Shown here: piece by piece, positions 1 to 9,152 of the stretch
How positions within the stretch are numbered: position 1 is the stretch's first letter
How the letters are laid out: every line of letters begins with the position of its first letter
Origin: Oscillospiraceae bacterium
Lineage (GTDB): Bacteria > Bacillota > Clostridia > Oscillospirales > Ruminococcaceae
Assembly (NCBI GenBank): GCA_021200775.1
Contig: JAJQGB010000009.1
Location: forward strand, 191,773-255,772
Direction: 5' to 3'
Length of the DNA stretch: 64,000 bases
Notes under the pieces: model-generated
Database searches by the model: none
What the model was told of the DNA's origin: nothing
The model's input: the letters and a program-made list of their open reading frames with translations, nothing else
Translations under genes and position numbers: made by a program

Positions 1-1
1 T

Positions 2-376
2 GCAATGGTCGTTCACGGTCACGACGGGCTCGACGAAGCCACCATCTGCGACACAACCACCATCAGCGAAATCAACAACGGCAGAGCAGTCAGCTTCTTC
101 CTGAGCCCCGAGCAGGTCGGTCTTACAAGAGCCGAACCGGGCGCACTCCGTGGCGGCACTCCCGAGGAGAATGCCGAAACAGCCCGTAGAATCCTCAAAG
201 GCGAGGAAAGAGGACCGAAGCGTGATGCAGTTCTTCTCAACAGTGCATTGGGACTTTACATCGGCGGCGCAAATGGAACCCTTAAAGATTGCGTGGCGCT
301 GGCAGGAAATCTAATCGACACCGGCAAGGCTTATGCGAAATTAGAAGAGCTCATCAAGCTTTCAAATGAGGAATAA
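2..376 (+). CDS. trpD: Anthranilate phosphoribosyltransferase, C-terminal part (cut by window edge)
   Basis: Catalyses transfer of phosphoribosyl from PRPP to anthranilate in tryptophan synthesis. The reading frame is open from base 2 and the N-terminal half lies upstream of the window; the ATG at base 5 is internal, not the start. The visible part has the family's C-terminal features: the VVHGHDGLDE segment, the ALRGGTPEENA loop, and the closing small-helix region with LLNSALGLYIGG. It is followed after 2 bases by trpC, and the rest of the trp operon continues downstream. Identification is firm from sequence plus context; only the start is unknown. Confidence 0.95.
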   Translation, partial: AMVVHGHDGLDEATICDTTTISEINNGRAVSFFLSPEQVGLTRAEPGALRGGTPEENAETARRILKGEERGPKRDAVLLNSALGLYIGGANGTLKDCVALAGNLIDTGKAYAKLEELIKLSNEE

Positions 377-378
377 AT

Positions 379-1152
379 ATGATTCTTGACGAACTTGCCC
401 GCAGTACTGTCAAGCGGGTTGAAAAAAGCAAGCTTGAGGCTCCGGAAGTGGTCGAGCAGGCGCTATCCATCAAAAAAGAAAAGCCGTTTTATCTCGAAGA
501 GAAGCTTCGTGAACCCGGGATTTCATTTATCTGTGAAGTCAAGCGTGCTTCGCCCTCAAAAGGGCTGATTGCCCCCGACTTCCCGTATACTGAGATTGCC
601 CGGGATTACGAAAAAGCCGGTGCGGATGCCATAAGCGTCCTAACAGAGCCAGAGTATTTCCTGGGGAGCAACCAGTATCTCGGCGAAATTCGCCGGGAAG
701 TATCAATCCCGATACTCCGCAAAGACTTCACCGTCGACGAGTACCAGATTTATGAGGCTTTGACGATAGGTGCCGATGCAGTTCTTCTGATTTGCGCACT
801 TCTGGATACGGAAACACTCCGGAAGTACATCGCCATTGCCGACAAGCTCGGACTGTCCTGCATTGTGGAAGCTCACGACGAAGCTGAAGTCAAATCCGCA
901 CTTTCTGCGGGAGCACGAATCGTCGGAGTCAATAACCGTAACCTAAAAGACTTCACCGTCGACATCACTAATTCAGCCCGGCTTCGCAAGCTCGTGCCGT
1001 CGGACATCATCTTCATCTCCGAAAGCGGAATCAAGACGAGGGACGATGTTAAGAAGCTTGAAGACGAAAACGTCAACGCCGTCCTAATCGGCGAGACATT
1101 TATGCGGAGCCATGACAAGGCGGCAATGCTAAAAGAATTACGAGGTTTATGA
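379..1152 (+). CDS. trpC: Indole-3-glycerol phosphate synthase
   Basis: Closes the indole ring from CdRP in tryptophan synthesis. The 257-residue length is normal for a single-domain TIM-barrel TrpC, not fused to TrpF. Recognisable elements are FICEVKRASPSKG near residue 50 (substrate-binding lysine), ILRKDFTVDEYQI (catalytic Lys), IVGVNNRNLKDF and FISESGIKTRDD (phosphate-binding end of the barrel). It starts 2 bases after the trpD stop and its stop overlaps the trpF start (ATGA), which indicates translational coupling in the operon. Confidence 0.97.
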   Translation: MILDELARSTVKRVEKSKLEAPEVVEQALSIKKEKPFYLEEKLREPGISFICEVKRASPSKGLIAPDFPYTEIARDYEKAGADAISVLTEPEYFLGSNQYLGEIRREVSIPILRKDFTVDEYQIYEALTIGADAVLLICALLDTETLRKYIAIADKLGLSCIVEAHDEAEVKSALSAGARIVGVNNRNLKDFTVDITNSARLRKLVPSDIIFISESGIKTRDDVKKLEDENVNAVLIGETFMRSHDKAAMLKELRGL

Positions 1153-1784
1153 TGCCGGCAAAACTTAAAATCTGCGGATTAAAAAGGCGAGAGGATGCCG
1201 AGTATCTAAACGAAGCAAGCCCCGATTTCGCCGGCTTCGTTTTCGCTGGGGCAAAGCGCAAAATCGACTTTGAGACGGCAAAAGCTTTGCGGGAGATTCT
1301 CAACCCAGAGATAAAAACCGTCGGAGTATTCGTGAACGAAGATATCGGCTTCATCCAGAGGCTTGCCGACAATCACATAATCGACTTCGTCCAGCTTCAC
1401 GGCGACGAGGACAACGACTATATCGGAAGACTTCGGAAAGTCTGTAACCTGCCGATAATTAAAGCACAGAGAATCGCAAGTAGGGAAGACATCAAGCCGT
1501 TCGACGCCGATTACTACTTGTTCGACACTAAGCGCACAGGCGAATACGGCGGCACCGGCGAGAGCTTCGACTGGAGCGTTCTGTTGGATATTGAAAAGCC
1601 GTTCTTCCTTGCAGGAGGGATAAATTTAAGCAATCTCGACGAGGCATTGAGAATTGCCGAAGAAAAATCAGCCTTCGCCCTCGACATTTCAAGCGGTGTC
1701 GAGACGGACGGCTTCAAAGATAAACAAAAGATTCAAGAAACAGTCAGGAGAGTGAGAAATTATGAGCAACAGTGCAAGCACTAA
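1149..1784 (+). CDS. trpF: Phosphoribosylanthranilate isomerase
   Basis: Isomerises PRA to CdRP, the step before TrpC. The 211 residues form a TIM barrel starting [13 protein letters not shown] (catalytic Cys in the KICG motif) and ending with [15 protein letters not shown] and ALDISSGVE (phosphate site and general-acid Asp region). Two consecutive ATG codons overlap the trpC stop; 1149 is chosen but 1152 is equally possible. The 3' end overlaps the trpB start by 23 bases. The gene lies between trpC and trpB, the usual Firmicutes order. Confidence 0.96.
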   Translation: MMPAKLKICGLKRREDAEYLNEASPDFAGFVFAGAKRKIDFETAKALREILNPEIKTVGVFVNEDIGFIQRLADNHIIDFVQLHGDEDNDYIGRLRKVCNLPIIKAQRIASREDIKPFDADYYLFDTKRTGEYGGTGESFDWSVLLDIEKPFFLAGGINLSNLDEALRIAEEKSAFALDISSGVETDGFKDKQKIQETVRRVRNYEQQCKH

Positions 1785-2973
1785 CCCTAACAGCAAGGGC
1801 AGATTCGGTATCCACGGCGGACAGTATGTCCCCGAAACGCTGATGAACGCCGTCAACGAGCTTGAAGAGGCTTATAACTACTATAAAAACGACCCGAAGT
1901 TCAACCGGGAACTCGACCGCCTTATGCGTGAATACGCAGGGCGTCCGTCGCTTCTTTACTATGCTGAGAAGATGACAAAAGACCTGGGCGGAGCGAAAAT
2001 CTACTTAAAGCGTGAGGACCTCAACCACACCGGTGCGCACAAAATCAATAATGTTCTCGGGCAGGTTCTTCTCGCCAAGAAGATGGGCAAGACCCGAGTA
2101 ATCGCCGAAACGGGAGCCGGTCAGCACGGAGTCGCAACCGCCACCGTCGCCGCACTTATGGATATGGAGTGCGAAGTTTATATGGGCGCCATCGACTGCG
2201 AAAGACAGGCTCTGAACGTCTACCGCATGAAGCTTTTGGGAGCAAAAGTCCACCCGGTTGAGAGCGGCACCCGAGTCCTGAAAGACGCCGTAAACGAGAC
2301 CATGCGTGAATGGACGAACCGTGTCAGCGACACCCACTATGTTTTGGGAAGTGTCATGGGACCTCACCCGTTCCCGATGATTGTCCGTGACTTCCAAAGC
2401 GTCATCAGCCGTGAGGCAAGGGCTCAGATTCTTGAAAAAGAAGGCAAGCTTCCGGCGGCAGTTCTCGCCTGTGTCGGCGGAGGAAGCAACGCCATGGGCA
2501 TGTTCTATCACTTCATCCCAGATGAAGGCGTCCGCCTTATCGGCTGTGAAGCGGCAGGAAAGGGAATCGACACCGATAAGCACGCCGCCACTATGGCAAA
2601 AGGCAAATTAGGCATCTTCCACGGCATGAAGTCCTACTTCTGCCAGAACGAATACGGTCAGATTGACGAGGTCTACTCTATCTCAGCAGGTCTTGACTAC
2701 CCCGGCATCGGTCCCGAGCATGCTAATCTTAAAGACACCGGCAGAGCCGAATATGTCCCGATAACCGACGACGAAGCGGTCGACGCTTTCGAGTATCTTT
2801 CAAGAACCGAGGGCATTATCCCCGCAATCGAGAGCTCCCACGCCGTTGCGTATGCAATGAAGATTGCAAAGGACTTCAGCCCCGACGACAGCATCATTAT
2901 CTGCCTTTCCGGCAGAGGAGACAAGGACGTTGCGGCAATCGCCAGATACAGAGGAGTTGATATTTATGAGTAG
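1762..2973 (+). CDS. trpB: Tryptophan synthase beta chain
   Basis: PLP enzyme joining indole and serine to give tryptophan, working as an alpha2-beta2 complex with TrpA. The 403 residues match a TrpB1-type chain: [15 protein letters not shown] at the N terminus, [15 protein letters not shown] with the Schiff-base lysine, [13 protein letters not shown], the [12 protein letters not shown] phosphate-binding loop and LSGRGDKD near the end. The start lies within the trpF 3' end and the stop (TAG) overlaps the trpA start. The TAG stop is relevant when judging the internal TAG in the GH5 gene of this window. Confidence 0.98.
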   Translation: MSNSASTNPNSKGRFGIHGGQYVPETLMNAVNELEEAYNYYKNDPKFNRELDRLMREYAGRPSLLYYAEKMTKDLGGAKIYLKREDLNHTGAHKINNVLGQVLLAKKMGKTRVIAETGAGQHGVATATVAALMDMECEVYMGAIDCERQALNVYRMKLLGAKVHPVESGTRVLKDAVNETMREWTNRVSDTHYVLGSVMGPHPFPMIVRDFQSVISREARAQILEKEGKLPAAVLACVGGGSNAMGMFYHFIPDEGVRLIGCEAAGKGIDTDKHAATMAKGKLGIFHGMKSYFCQNEYGQIDEVYSISAGLDYPGIGPEHANLKDTGRAEYVPITDDEAVDAFEYLSRTEGIIPAIESSHAVAYAMKIAKDFSPDDSIIICLSGRGDKDVAAIARYRGVDIYE

Positions 2974-3733
2974 AATTGCAAGCCTCAAAGCGGGGAAGTG
3001 CTTTGTTGGATTCCTCACCGGCGGCGACCCGAACCTTGATAAAACCTACGACTATATTTTAGATATGGCGGAAGCCGGAGCCGACCTCATCGAAATCGGC
3101 GTCCCGTTCTCCGACCCGATTGCCGAGGGAACGGTGATTCAGGAAGCAAATATCCGGGCTCTTTCAGTCGGCACGACTACCGACGGCATCTTCGACTGTG
3201 TCGAAAAAGTCAGAAAGAAGACCGAAGTGCCGCTGGTTCTCCTGACATACGCAAACCCCGTTTATACCTACGGCAAGGACAGATTCTTCGGAAAATGCGA
3301 GGAAGTCGGCATCGACGGAGTAATCGTCCCGGATGTCCCGTTTGAAGAGAAAGCGGAGTTTTCAGAAGAAGCGAAAGCCCACCACATCGACATCATCTCG
3401 ATGATAGCTCCGACGAGCGACGAGCGCATCACAAAAATCGCCTCAGAAGCTCAGGGATTCCTCTACATCGTCTCCTCCATGGGTGTAACCGGCGTCCGGG
3501 AGAAGATAACGACCGATGTCAGGTCGATAGTCGAGAAAGCCAAAGCCGCAACCGATATTCCAATTTTCATCGGCTTCGGTATCAGCACCCCCGAGCAGGT
3601 CAAGGAATACACCTCCTACGCCGACGGCGCCATCGTCGGCAGTGCGATAGTAAAAATCATCGCCCGAAACGGCGAAAATGCCAGCGAAGAGCTCAAAGAA
3701 TACGTGAATGCGATGAAGGCTGGAACACGGTAA
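2966..3733 (+). CDS. trpA: Tryptophan synthase alpha chain
   Basis: Cleaves indole-3-glycerol phosphate and channels indole to TrpB. The ORF track extends upstream into trpB, but the start at 2966 ([13 protein letters not shown]) gives the usual ~255-residue length and an 8-base overlap with trpB. Visible motifs are [25 protein letters not shown] (catalytic Glu and Asp region), APTSDERI, and [13 protein letters not shown] with [10 protein letters not shown] at the phosphate site. It is the last trp gene here. The palindromic element directly after the stop probably ends transcription. Confidence 0.97.
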   Translation: MSRIASLKAGKCFVGFLTGGDPNLDKTYDYILDMAEAGADLIEIGVPFSDPIAEGTVIQEANIRALSVGTTTDGIFDCVEKVRKKTEVPLVLLTYANPVYTYGKDRFFGKCEEVGIDGVIVPDVPFEEKAEFSEEAKAHHIDIISMIAPTSDERITKIASEAQGFLYIVSSMGVTGVREKITTDVRSIVEKAKAATDIPIFIGFGISTPEQVKEYTSYADGAIVGSAIVKIIARNGENASEELKEYVNAMKAGTR

Positions 3734-3734
3734 A

Positions 3735-3876
3735 CCCTTCAGTCAGCCACTTCGTGGCTGCCAGCTCCCCTTTCAGGGGAGCCTTTTTCTGCCTCTTTGC
3801 AAGCTCCCGGGAGAACGACACAAAGCCTCCCCCGAAGGGGGAGGGGGACCGCCGCCAAAGGCGGTGGTGGAGGGGT
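3735..3876. repeat. MITE/REP-like palindromic element, copy A
   Basis: Element of about 140 bp with two inverted halves: outer ends ACCCTTCAGTC.../...GGTGGAGGGGT and inner palindromes CAGCTCCCCTTTCAGGGGAGC and CCTCCCCCGAAGGGGGAGG, separated by a short CTTTGCAAGC spacer. The first inner hairpin is followed by CCTTTTT, so it can act as an intrinsic terminator for the trp operon. Five related copies occur elsewhere in the window. The ORFs called here (3693-4196 minus, 3754-4014 plus and others) are shadows of the palindromes. Confidence 0.8.
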
Positions 3877-3965
3877 GCAAGTTCGGCAACGCCGAACTTG
3901 CCGACTTCGCAAAGCGAAGTCGTCGCCTCACGCAGGAGGCGCTCGTCAAGGCGGCAAAGCCGCCG
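3877..3965. repeat. Run of short palindromes attached to element copy A
   Basis: Four consecutive hairpins follow the main element: GCAAGTTCGGCAACGCCGAACTTGC, CGACTTCGCAAAGCGAAGTCG, a GCCTC/GAGGC pair and GGCGGCAAAGCCGCC. The first palindrome (GCAAGTTCGGC) recurs in front of copy B at about 6969-6993, so it behaves as part of the mobile repeat family. Confidence 0.65.
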
Positions 3966-4010
3966 CAGACGAAAATTCCCAAAAAATCTCCATTCCCGCC
4001 CCAATCCCTC

Positions 4011-4039
4011 TTGACATCCTCCGAAAAATATGCTATAAT
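4011..4039 (+). promoter_or_regulatory. Sigma-A promoter of the surface-protein gene
   Basis: TTGACA at 4011-4016 and TATAAT at 4034-4039, separated by 17 bp, with an extended TGC before the -10. This is a perfect consensus vegetative promoter. The ATG at 4105 follows after a leader of about 60 nt with a strong AAAGGAGG. Confidence 0.9.
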
Positions 4040-4104
4040 TAATTGAGAGCACTAAAAATAAGTGCGCACTTACTATTTTTTCTATATCAAAGGAGGAAAC
4101 CCCG

Positions 4105-6942
4105 ATGACAAAAAAGCTTTTTATCCTTTTCCTGACCCTCTGCCTTGCGGTGGTGGGGATGACAGTTGTAGCAATGGCGGACGCGCTGGATTCCATTCAG
4201 ATTGCCGGCATAGATCTTGCAAGCGGGCAGTATGTCGATAGTGGAGTTGTTCAAGTCGATTCAGTTCAAACAGGTGACCCCACTTCTGGTTCTGGTTATG
4301 CCTACTACCTGAATGGTACTCTGTATCTGAACAATTTTACGGTGGATGCAGGCTATGTCTACGCCATATTTGCATACGGAGACCTGACAATAGAAATATC
4401 TGGGACAAATAGTATTTCATCAAATCTCGGTGCAATTTCCTTAAGCGGCAATCTTAGTATCACCGGTAGTGGCTGTCTGACAGCTAAAGGCGGAATTTAC
4501 TCAAATTCCGGCATCACCGTCACCCCTTCGACCGGCGGGATTTTAGAGGTTACTGTGGGTAGCACTACTTCTTACTATAGCGAAGCAACTTCGCTTGGTA
4601 CTTCGCTGTCTGGCACCGTCACCATCAAGCCCCACACTCACTCTTACGTAAACAATGAGTGCGTTTGCGGTGCGAAGGATTATGGGACGGTTAATATTGG
4701 AAATGCGACGCTGAAGGATGGGCAGTATGCACTCGTTGACGGATATAATATGTCAGTCTATGACGGCACTCCGTCCGGCACGAGCTATGCTTATTTCAGT
4801 GGCGGTGTGCTGTATCTCAATAACTTTTCATGTGGGTCGTACTCTTCAAATGGCATTTCCTGTTACAACGATTTGACGATAAATCTGACAGGAACAAACA
4901 GTATTACAGGTACGGGTATTGTAGTTTCGGGGAGCCTGTCCATCGGCGGAACCGGCAGTCTGACAGTGACGACTGAAGACTATGGTTATGCCGCAATTTT
5001 GGCTAATGGAGATATTACCTTTAAAGGCGTTACCATTGACGTTACCTCGAATGAAGGTTTTGCAATAGCTATAGAGACTCAAGGCAGTGTCATAATATCC
5101 GGGAGCGACGTAACCTTATCGTCTTCTGTTACAAACAGTGGAGATGCGGCTATGACAATATATGCATATGTTGATATTGTCATTGAAAACGGGAGCACCC
5201 TGACAGCCACGGCTTCTTTCGCCGGTGAAAAGGGAATTGCTCGCACCTTATATGCTATTAATAGCATCTCCATCACAGACAGCACTGTTACAAAGATTGA
5301 GGCATCCGGCTATGCGGGACATGCAATGTATGCCCAGATGGGTGCTATCACCATAACAAACAGCACTGTGAATGCTTCTGCAACAGCCACGGCTGATGAA
5401 TATGCTCCCAACGGTTACGACGGCAGGGCAATTTATGCGAGTGCCGGCGACGTCACCATAACGAAAAGCACCGTGACCGCCACATCCACCGGCGTCACAT
5501 ATGCTTACGATATCTATGCGTCCGAGGACGTTTCAATTTCCGGCAGTGACGTGACCACTACAGCGACTGCTTCCGGCACAGGCAGTGAGGCTAGTGCAAT
5601 CTTTGCTTATGGCGGAAGTATAGATATCACCGAAAGTGAAGTAGTTGCGGAGGCGTCGGCGTATAAGATTGATGGAGCGATTCTTACATATAGCGCCGAC
5701 AAGGATATTACTATAACTGACAGTGATGTAACCGCAACATCAACAAGCGGGGTATACCGTGATAACGGAGGAGCAATCGCAACTTATGATACCGGTAGCG
5801 ACATCATCATTTCAGGAAGCAAAATTACGGCAAATTCAATCAGCAACTCCACTACAAGAAAGAACTTCGGTGCAATCTCTGCTATGGGTTCGGTTAATGT
5901 TTCTGAGAGTGAACTGGAGCTCAAGTCCACAGGCGGATATGTCTATGGCACACTTCATGCTGAAGAGAATATCACGGTAACAGACAGTGAGTTAGTGGCT
6001 ACTGCCGATGGAATAGTGGCTTATGCAATGGTTGCTATTGATGGGGAAATCGATATTTCCGGAAGCAATGTAAGCGCAACAGCAACAGGTACAACTGCGC
6101 AGAGTGCAATTTACGTGACAGATGGCGACATTATTCTGACTCCCGGCACCGGTGAGGCGCTTGAAGTTACTCTTGGAACAAACAACCCGGTTTACTACTA
6201 TAGCGAAACGACTGTCGAGGATAACGGCTGGTCGAGCTATGGCTACGTAAAAATCGCAGTTTCCAACCACACCCACTCCTACACACCAAGTGTGACTACC
6301 GAGGCTACCTGCACCACAGATGGCGTGATGACTTACACCTGCGCATGTGGTGATAGCTATACAGAATCCATCCCGGCAACCGGGCATGATTATGAAGAAA
6401 CAGTAACTGAGCCTACTTGCACCGAAGGTGGGTACACTACTTATACTTGCTCCAACTGTGGCGACACGTATACTGCGGACGAGACAGAAGCGCTCGGGCA
6501 CAGTTACGTATACCAGGGCTTTGCTTGGTCGGGAGATTTGAAGTCGGCTACGGCGACGTTTGAGTGCTCGGCTTGCGGGGACGTGCAGGTTGTGGATGCT
6601 ACAGTCACTTCAAGAAATGTTCTCGGAGTGGTTACGAGGGTGGCGACGGTGGAGTTTGGCGGCGCAAGCTACAATTCTGACCCTGTCACAACCGGCACCA
6701 GCCTCCTGATAATCGGCACTCTCACTCAGACAGAATCTGAAGAAGTCGACTCGGAAGAAGTCGATTCCGAAGAAGTCGAAATCACCGAGCCGATAGAGGA
6801 CTCGAACACCGAATCCGAGCCGGAGGAAGAAGCAACTGAACCCGAGCCGGAGACAAACCCGACCACCGGGGCTGTGGTGGCAATGTTGCCGGTGACTATG
6901 GCGATTGCGGCATTTGCGGCTGGGAAGAAGCGAATTGGCTGA
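4105..6942 (+). CDS. Large secreted surface protein with beta-helix-like repeats and NPTTG anchor tail
   Basis: The N terminus (MTKKLFILFLTLCLAVVGMTVVAMA) is a signal peptide. Residues of about 30-700 hold many short repeats of the type ITxSxVTATST or ISGSDVT, as in right-handed parallel beta-helix proteins, with two HTHSYVNNEC/CGA cysteine modules. Residues of about 720-800 contain two HxYxxxVTxPTCTExGYxTYTCxxCG modules common in clostridial surface proteins. An acidic Glu/Ser stretch precedes a C-terminal NPTTG motif, a hydrophobic segment and a KKRIG tail, which together look like a sortase-type wall-sorting signal. No catalytic motif is recognised. A cell-wall adhesin or polysaccharide-interacting protein is possible but unproven. 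The gene is monocistronic between two repeat elements. Confidence 0.8.
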   Translation: MTKKLFILFLTLCLAVVGMTVVAMADALDSIQIAGIDLASGQYVDSGVVQVDSVQTGDPTSGSGYAYYLNGTLYLNNFTVDAGYVYAIFAYGDLTIEISGTNSISSNLGAISLSGNLSITGSGCLTAKGGIYSNSGITVTPSTGGILEVTVGSTTSYYSEATSLGTSLSGTVTIKPHTHSYVNNECVCGAKDYGTVNIGNATLKDGQYALVDGYNMSVYDGTPSGTSYAYFSGGVLYLNNFSCGSYSSNGISCYNDLTINLTGTNSITGTGIVVSGSLSIGGTGSLTVTTEDYGYAAILANGDITFKGVTIDVTSNEGFAIAIETQGSVIISGSDVTLSSSVTNSGDAAMTIYAYVDIVIENGSTLTATASFAGEKGIARTLYAINSISITDSTVTKIEASGYAGHAMYAQMGAITITNSTVNASATATADEYAPNGYDGRAIYASAGDVTITKSTVTATSTGVTYAYDIYASEDVSISGSDVTTTATASGTGSEASAIFAYGGSIDITESEVVAEASAYKIDGAILTYSADKDITITDSDVTATSTSGVYRDNGGAIATYDTGSDIIISGSKITANSISNSTTRKNFGAISAMGSVNVSESELELKSTGGYVYGTLHAEENITVTDSELVATADGIVAYAMVAIDGEIDISGSNVSATATGTTAQSAIYVTDGDIILTPGTGEALEVTLGTNNPVYYYSETTVEDNGWSSYGYVKIAVSNHTHSYTPSVTTEATCTTDGVMTYTCACGDSYTESIPATGHDYEETVTEPTCTEGGYTTYTCSNCGDTYTADETEALGHSYVYQGFAWSGDLKSATATFECSACGDVQVVDATVTSRNVLGVVTRVATVEFGGASYNSDPVTTGTSLLIIGTLTQTESEEVDSEEVDSEEVEITEPIEDSNTESEPEEEATEPEPETNPTTGAVVAMLPVTMAIAAFAAGKKRIG

Positions 6943-7134
6943 CTACGACTTGCCTTCGGCAAGTCGGCAAGTTCGGCGATGCCGAACTTGCACCCTTCAG
7001 TCGCCCTTCGGGCGCCAGCTCCCCTTTCAGGGGAGCCTTCTTCTGCCTCTTTGCAAGCTTTTGAGAGAACGACACAAAGCCTCCCCTGAAAGGGGAGGAG
7101 GACCGCCGGCGAAGCCGGTGGTGGAGGGGTTTCC
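6943..7134. repeat. MITE/REP-like palindromic element, copy B
   Basis: Begins right after the surface-protein stop with palindromes CGACTTGCCTTCGGCAAGTCG and GCAAGTTCGGC.GCCGAACTTGC, followed by the core: ACCCTTCAGTCGCCC, AGCTCCCCTTTCAGGGGAGCC, GCCTCCCCTGAAAGGGGAGG and GTGGAGGGGTTTCC. It can serve as a bidirectional terminator. Compared with copy A, the satellite palindrome is on the opposite side. Confidence 0.8.
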
Positions 7135-7270
7135 TCTGCTAAAATATTCACATCTTCCCTGAACATCCCTTCAGGAAAACAAAATGCGGTCTGGTGCATG
7201 AAAGTGTGTCCGACCGCTTTGTTATGCAACCTGCACAACTTTCATCAGCGTTTCTTGTACAAAATGACGA

Positions 7271-7299
7271 TTGAAATCGAATGTGAAAAGGTGTATAAT
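7271..7299 (+). promoter_or_regulatory. Promoter of solute-binding protein gene
   Basis: TTGAAA (7271-7276), 17 bp, TATAAT (7294-7299). The transcript would carry a leader of about 130 nt containing an inverted repeat TTTTCAACA/TGTTGAAAA (7322-7349) and a perfect hairpin CATTAGAG-ATGG-CTCTAATG (7396-7415) just upstream of the GGAGG. Confidence 0.75.
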
Positions 7300-7437
7300 C
7301 ATTTCATCCCGAAATGCTCATTTTTCAACATCCCTTTTTTTGTTGAAAATGGTTTTATGATATCAGTGCAGATTTCGTTCCGGCGTTTCGGAATCCATTA
7401 GAGATGGCTCTAATGTAAAATTTATCGGAGGTGCTTT

Positions 7438-8892
7438 ATGAAGAAATTTATCGCATTGCTTCTCGCAGGAATTATGATAGTCGCACTTGTCGGCTGTGGC
7501 AGTTCCTCCAGAGAAGTAATCCAGCTTACCTTCGCTACCCAGGATGCCGAGGCTATTCTTGCAGCCGCAGGTATCATGCTTCCCGATGTCGAAGAGACAG
7601 CGGCGGCAGGAACCACAGTCAAGTGGTTTGCTTGGTACGACGATATGCAGAACTATTCAGACGATGAGATTATCAATTCCGGTTACTGGACCTTCCAGGA
7701 AAAGTACGGTTGCTCCGTAACATGGGTTGAGTGCACTTGGGACACAAGATTTGATGAGCTTGCTACTCTTATCCTGGCTTCCACTTCGCCCGACTTCTAT
7801 CCCGGACATGATGATATCTTCCCGTCCAAGTGTATCAAGGGTATGTTCGTCCCTGTTGACGACTACATAGACTATGATGATGCTCTTTGGGCAGCTGAGA
7901 AGGATTACGCCTACACCTACTATTCCATCAAGGACAGACCTTACGTTATCGTATTCGATAACACCTTCAACAATGTCTGCGCTTATAACAGAAGAGTCAT
8001 GGAAGAGTACGGCTATGACGATCCCGCCGAGCTTTACTACAACAACGAGTGGACATGGGATACCTTCTATGAGATGTGCATCGACTTCACCGACGAGTCT
8101 GAGAACAGATACGCTCTCGACGGTTGGTACTATGGCTTGGCTCTCATGCATTCCTGCGGTGAGACAATAGTCCAGTATGATACCGCAAATCAGCAGTTTG
8201 TATCGAATCTTGACTCTGCGGCTATCGAGCGTGCGGCTAACCTTCTTTACGAGCTTTCCAAGAACAACTGCCTCTATCCTGTATGGGACAACGGTTGGAC
8301 TATCAGAAACAGCGTTGAAGGCGGCGGCATGAACGAAGGACTCTGCCTCTTCTATCTCGGCGGCACTTGGATGTTCACCGGCTCTGTCAGCACCATCAGC
8401 CCTGTCTGGGGCGACATGGAGGACGGCGAGCTCATGTTTGTTCCGCTTCCTCGTGACGATGACGGCGACGGCAACTACTACACCGAGTCCATCCCGACCG
8501 GCTACTGCATCATCCAGGGTTCCACCAATCCTGAAGGCGTTGCGCTCCTCTCCGCCTGCATGAGATTCAAGGTTCTCGACCCGACAGTTGTCAACATCGA
8601 CAGACTCCAGCTCGAAGAGACCTATCTCTGGACTGAGGAAATGCTCGACATGTACGATGAGTGCTATGCACTTTCAACTGCAACCCACGTTATCGTTACC
8701 TATGGCGAAGGCTACGGCGACAAGCTCTACACAGTAGTTGACTCTCTCGAAAGATTCGCAACTTCTTCTGACGCTTTCACATGGGCACAGATGAAGGAAT
8801 CCTATTCCGAGCAGATTGAGTACTATGTAAACCAGCTCAACGAGCAGATTGCGGCATACGACCCGTACTCGATGAACGATTATGAAGGATAA
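7438..8892 (+). CDS. ABC-type extracellular solute-binding lipoprotein (family 1), paralog 1
   Basis: Lipoprotein signal with lipobox LVGC at residues 17-20; GGAGG sits 6 bases before the ATG. The mature protein looks like a carbohydrate-type family 1 solute-binding protein: VKWFAWYDD near residue 62, an F.EKYG strand-helix, SPDFYPGHD, VPVDDYIDY, NNEWTWDTFYEMC and a C-terminal helical lobe. Its length of 484 residues is usual for the family. An N-terminal stretch, REVIQLTFATQDAEAILAAAGI, is conserved in the three other paralogs (37150, 38843, 49173). No permease or ATPase lies beside any of them, so they probably share a transporter encoded elsewhere. The ligand is unknown; an oligosaccharide is plausible. 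Confidence 0.82.
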   Translation: MKKFIALLLAGIMIVALVGCGSSSREVIQLTFATQDAEAILAAAGIMLPDVEETAAAGTTVKWFAWYDDMQNYSDDEIINSGYWTFQEKYGCSVTWVECTWDTRFDELATLILASTSPDFYPGHDDIFPSKCIKGMFVPVDDYIDYDDALWAAEKDYAYTYYSIKDRPYVIVFDNTFNNVCAYNRRVMEEYGYDDPAELYYNNEWTWDTFYEMCIDFTDESENRYALDGWYYGLALMHSCGETIVQYDTANQQFVSNLDSAAIERAANLLYELSKNNCLYPVWDNGWTIRNSVEGGGMNEGLCLFYLGGTWMFTGSVSTISPVWGDMEDGELMFVPLPRDDDGDGNYYTESIPTGYCIIQGSTNPEGVALLSACMRFKVLDPTVVNIDRLQLEETYLWTEEMLDMYDECYALSTATHVIVTYGEGYGDKLYTVVDSLERFATSSDAFTWAQMKESYSEQIEYYVNQLNEQIAAYDPYSMNDYEG

Positions 8893-8899
8893 GGCTGAG

Positions 8900-9065
8900 G
8901 AAACCCCTCAGTCGGAGTTTGTGAAGCAAATCTCCCGAAGTTCGCTTGCGAACTTCTGCGCTCCCCTTTCAGGGGAGCCTTTTTTTATTCTCTCAAACGC
9001 TTTATAGAAGCAGTCATAGCCTCCCCTGAAAGGGGAGGTGCCGGCGAAGCCGGCGGAGGGGTTTC
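8900..9065. repeat. MITE/REP-like palindromic element, copy C
   Basis: GAAACCCCTCAGTC at the left end and GGAGGGGTTTC at the right end form the terminal inverted repeat. Inside are GAAGTTCGCTTGCGAACTTC, GCTCCCCTTTCAGGGGAGCC followed by a T run, and the opposite-facing GCCTCCCCTGAAAGGGGAGG. It probably terminates the solute-binding protein transcript. Confidence 0.8.
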
Positions 9066-9074
9066 GTAAAATCC

Positions 9075-9107
9075 AAACTACAGCACCCAAACCGACCGTG
9101 CTATAAT
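9075..9107 (+). promoter_or_regulatory. Island promoter P1 (AAACTACAG-N18-TATAAT)
   Basis: AAACTACAG at 9075 and TATAAT at 9102-9107, 27 nt from first A to -10. The same arrangement recurs at 11885, 12707, 13981 and 32143. There is no TTGACA-like -35. It drives the first kinase gene. Confidence 0.75.
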
Positions 9108-9152
9108 GATACTAACGACTTAATGTACGGCTGTGGCTGTGTTTGGAGGGCT

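Noticed and set aside
2005-2583. 192-residue minus-strand ORF in trpB
   Set aside because: Antisense to a conserved enzyme gene with strong codon bias; no start signals.
3693-4196. ORFs in the intergenic palindromes (3693-4196, 3754-4014, 3773-3982, 3797-4042)
   Set aside because: Produced by the repeat element and its satellite palindromes; they also cross the sigma-A promoter.
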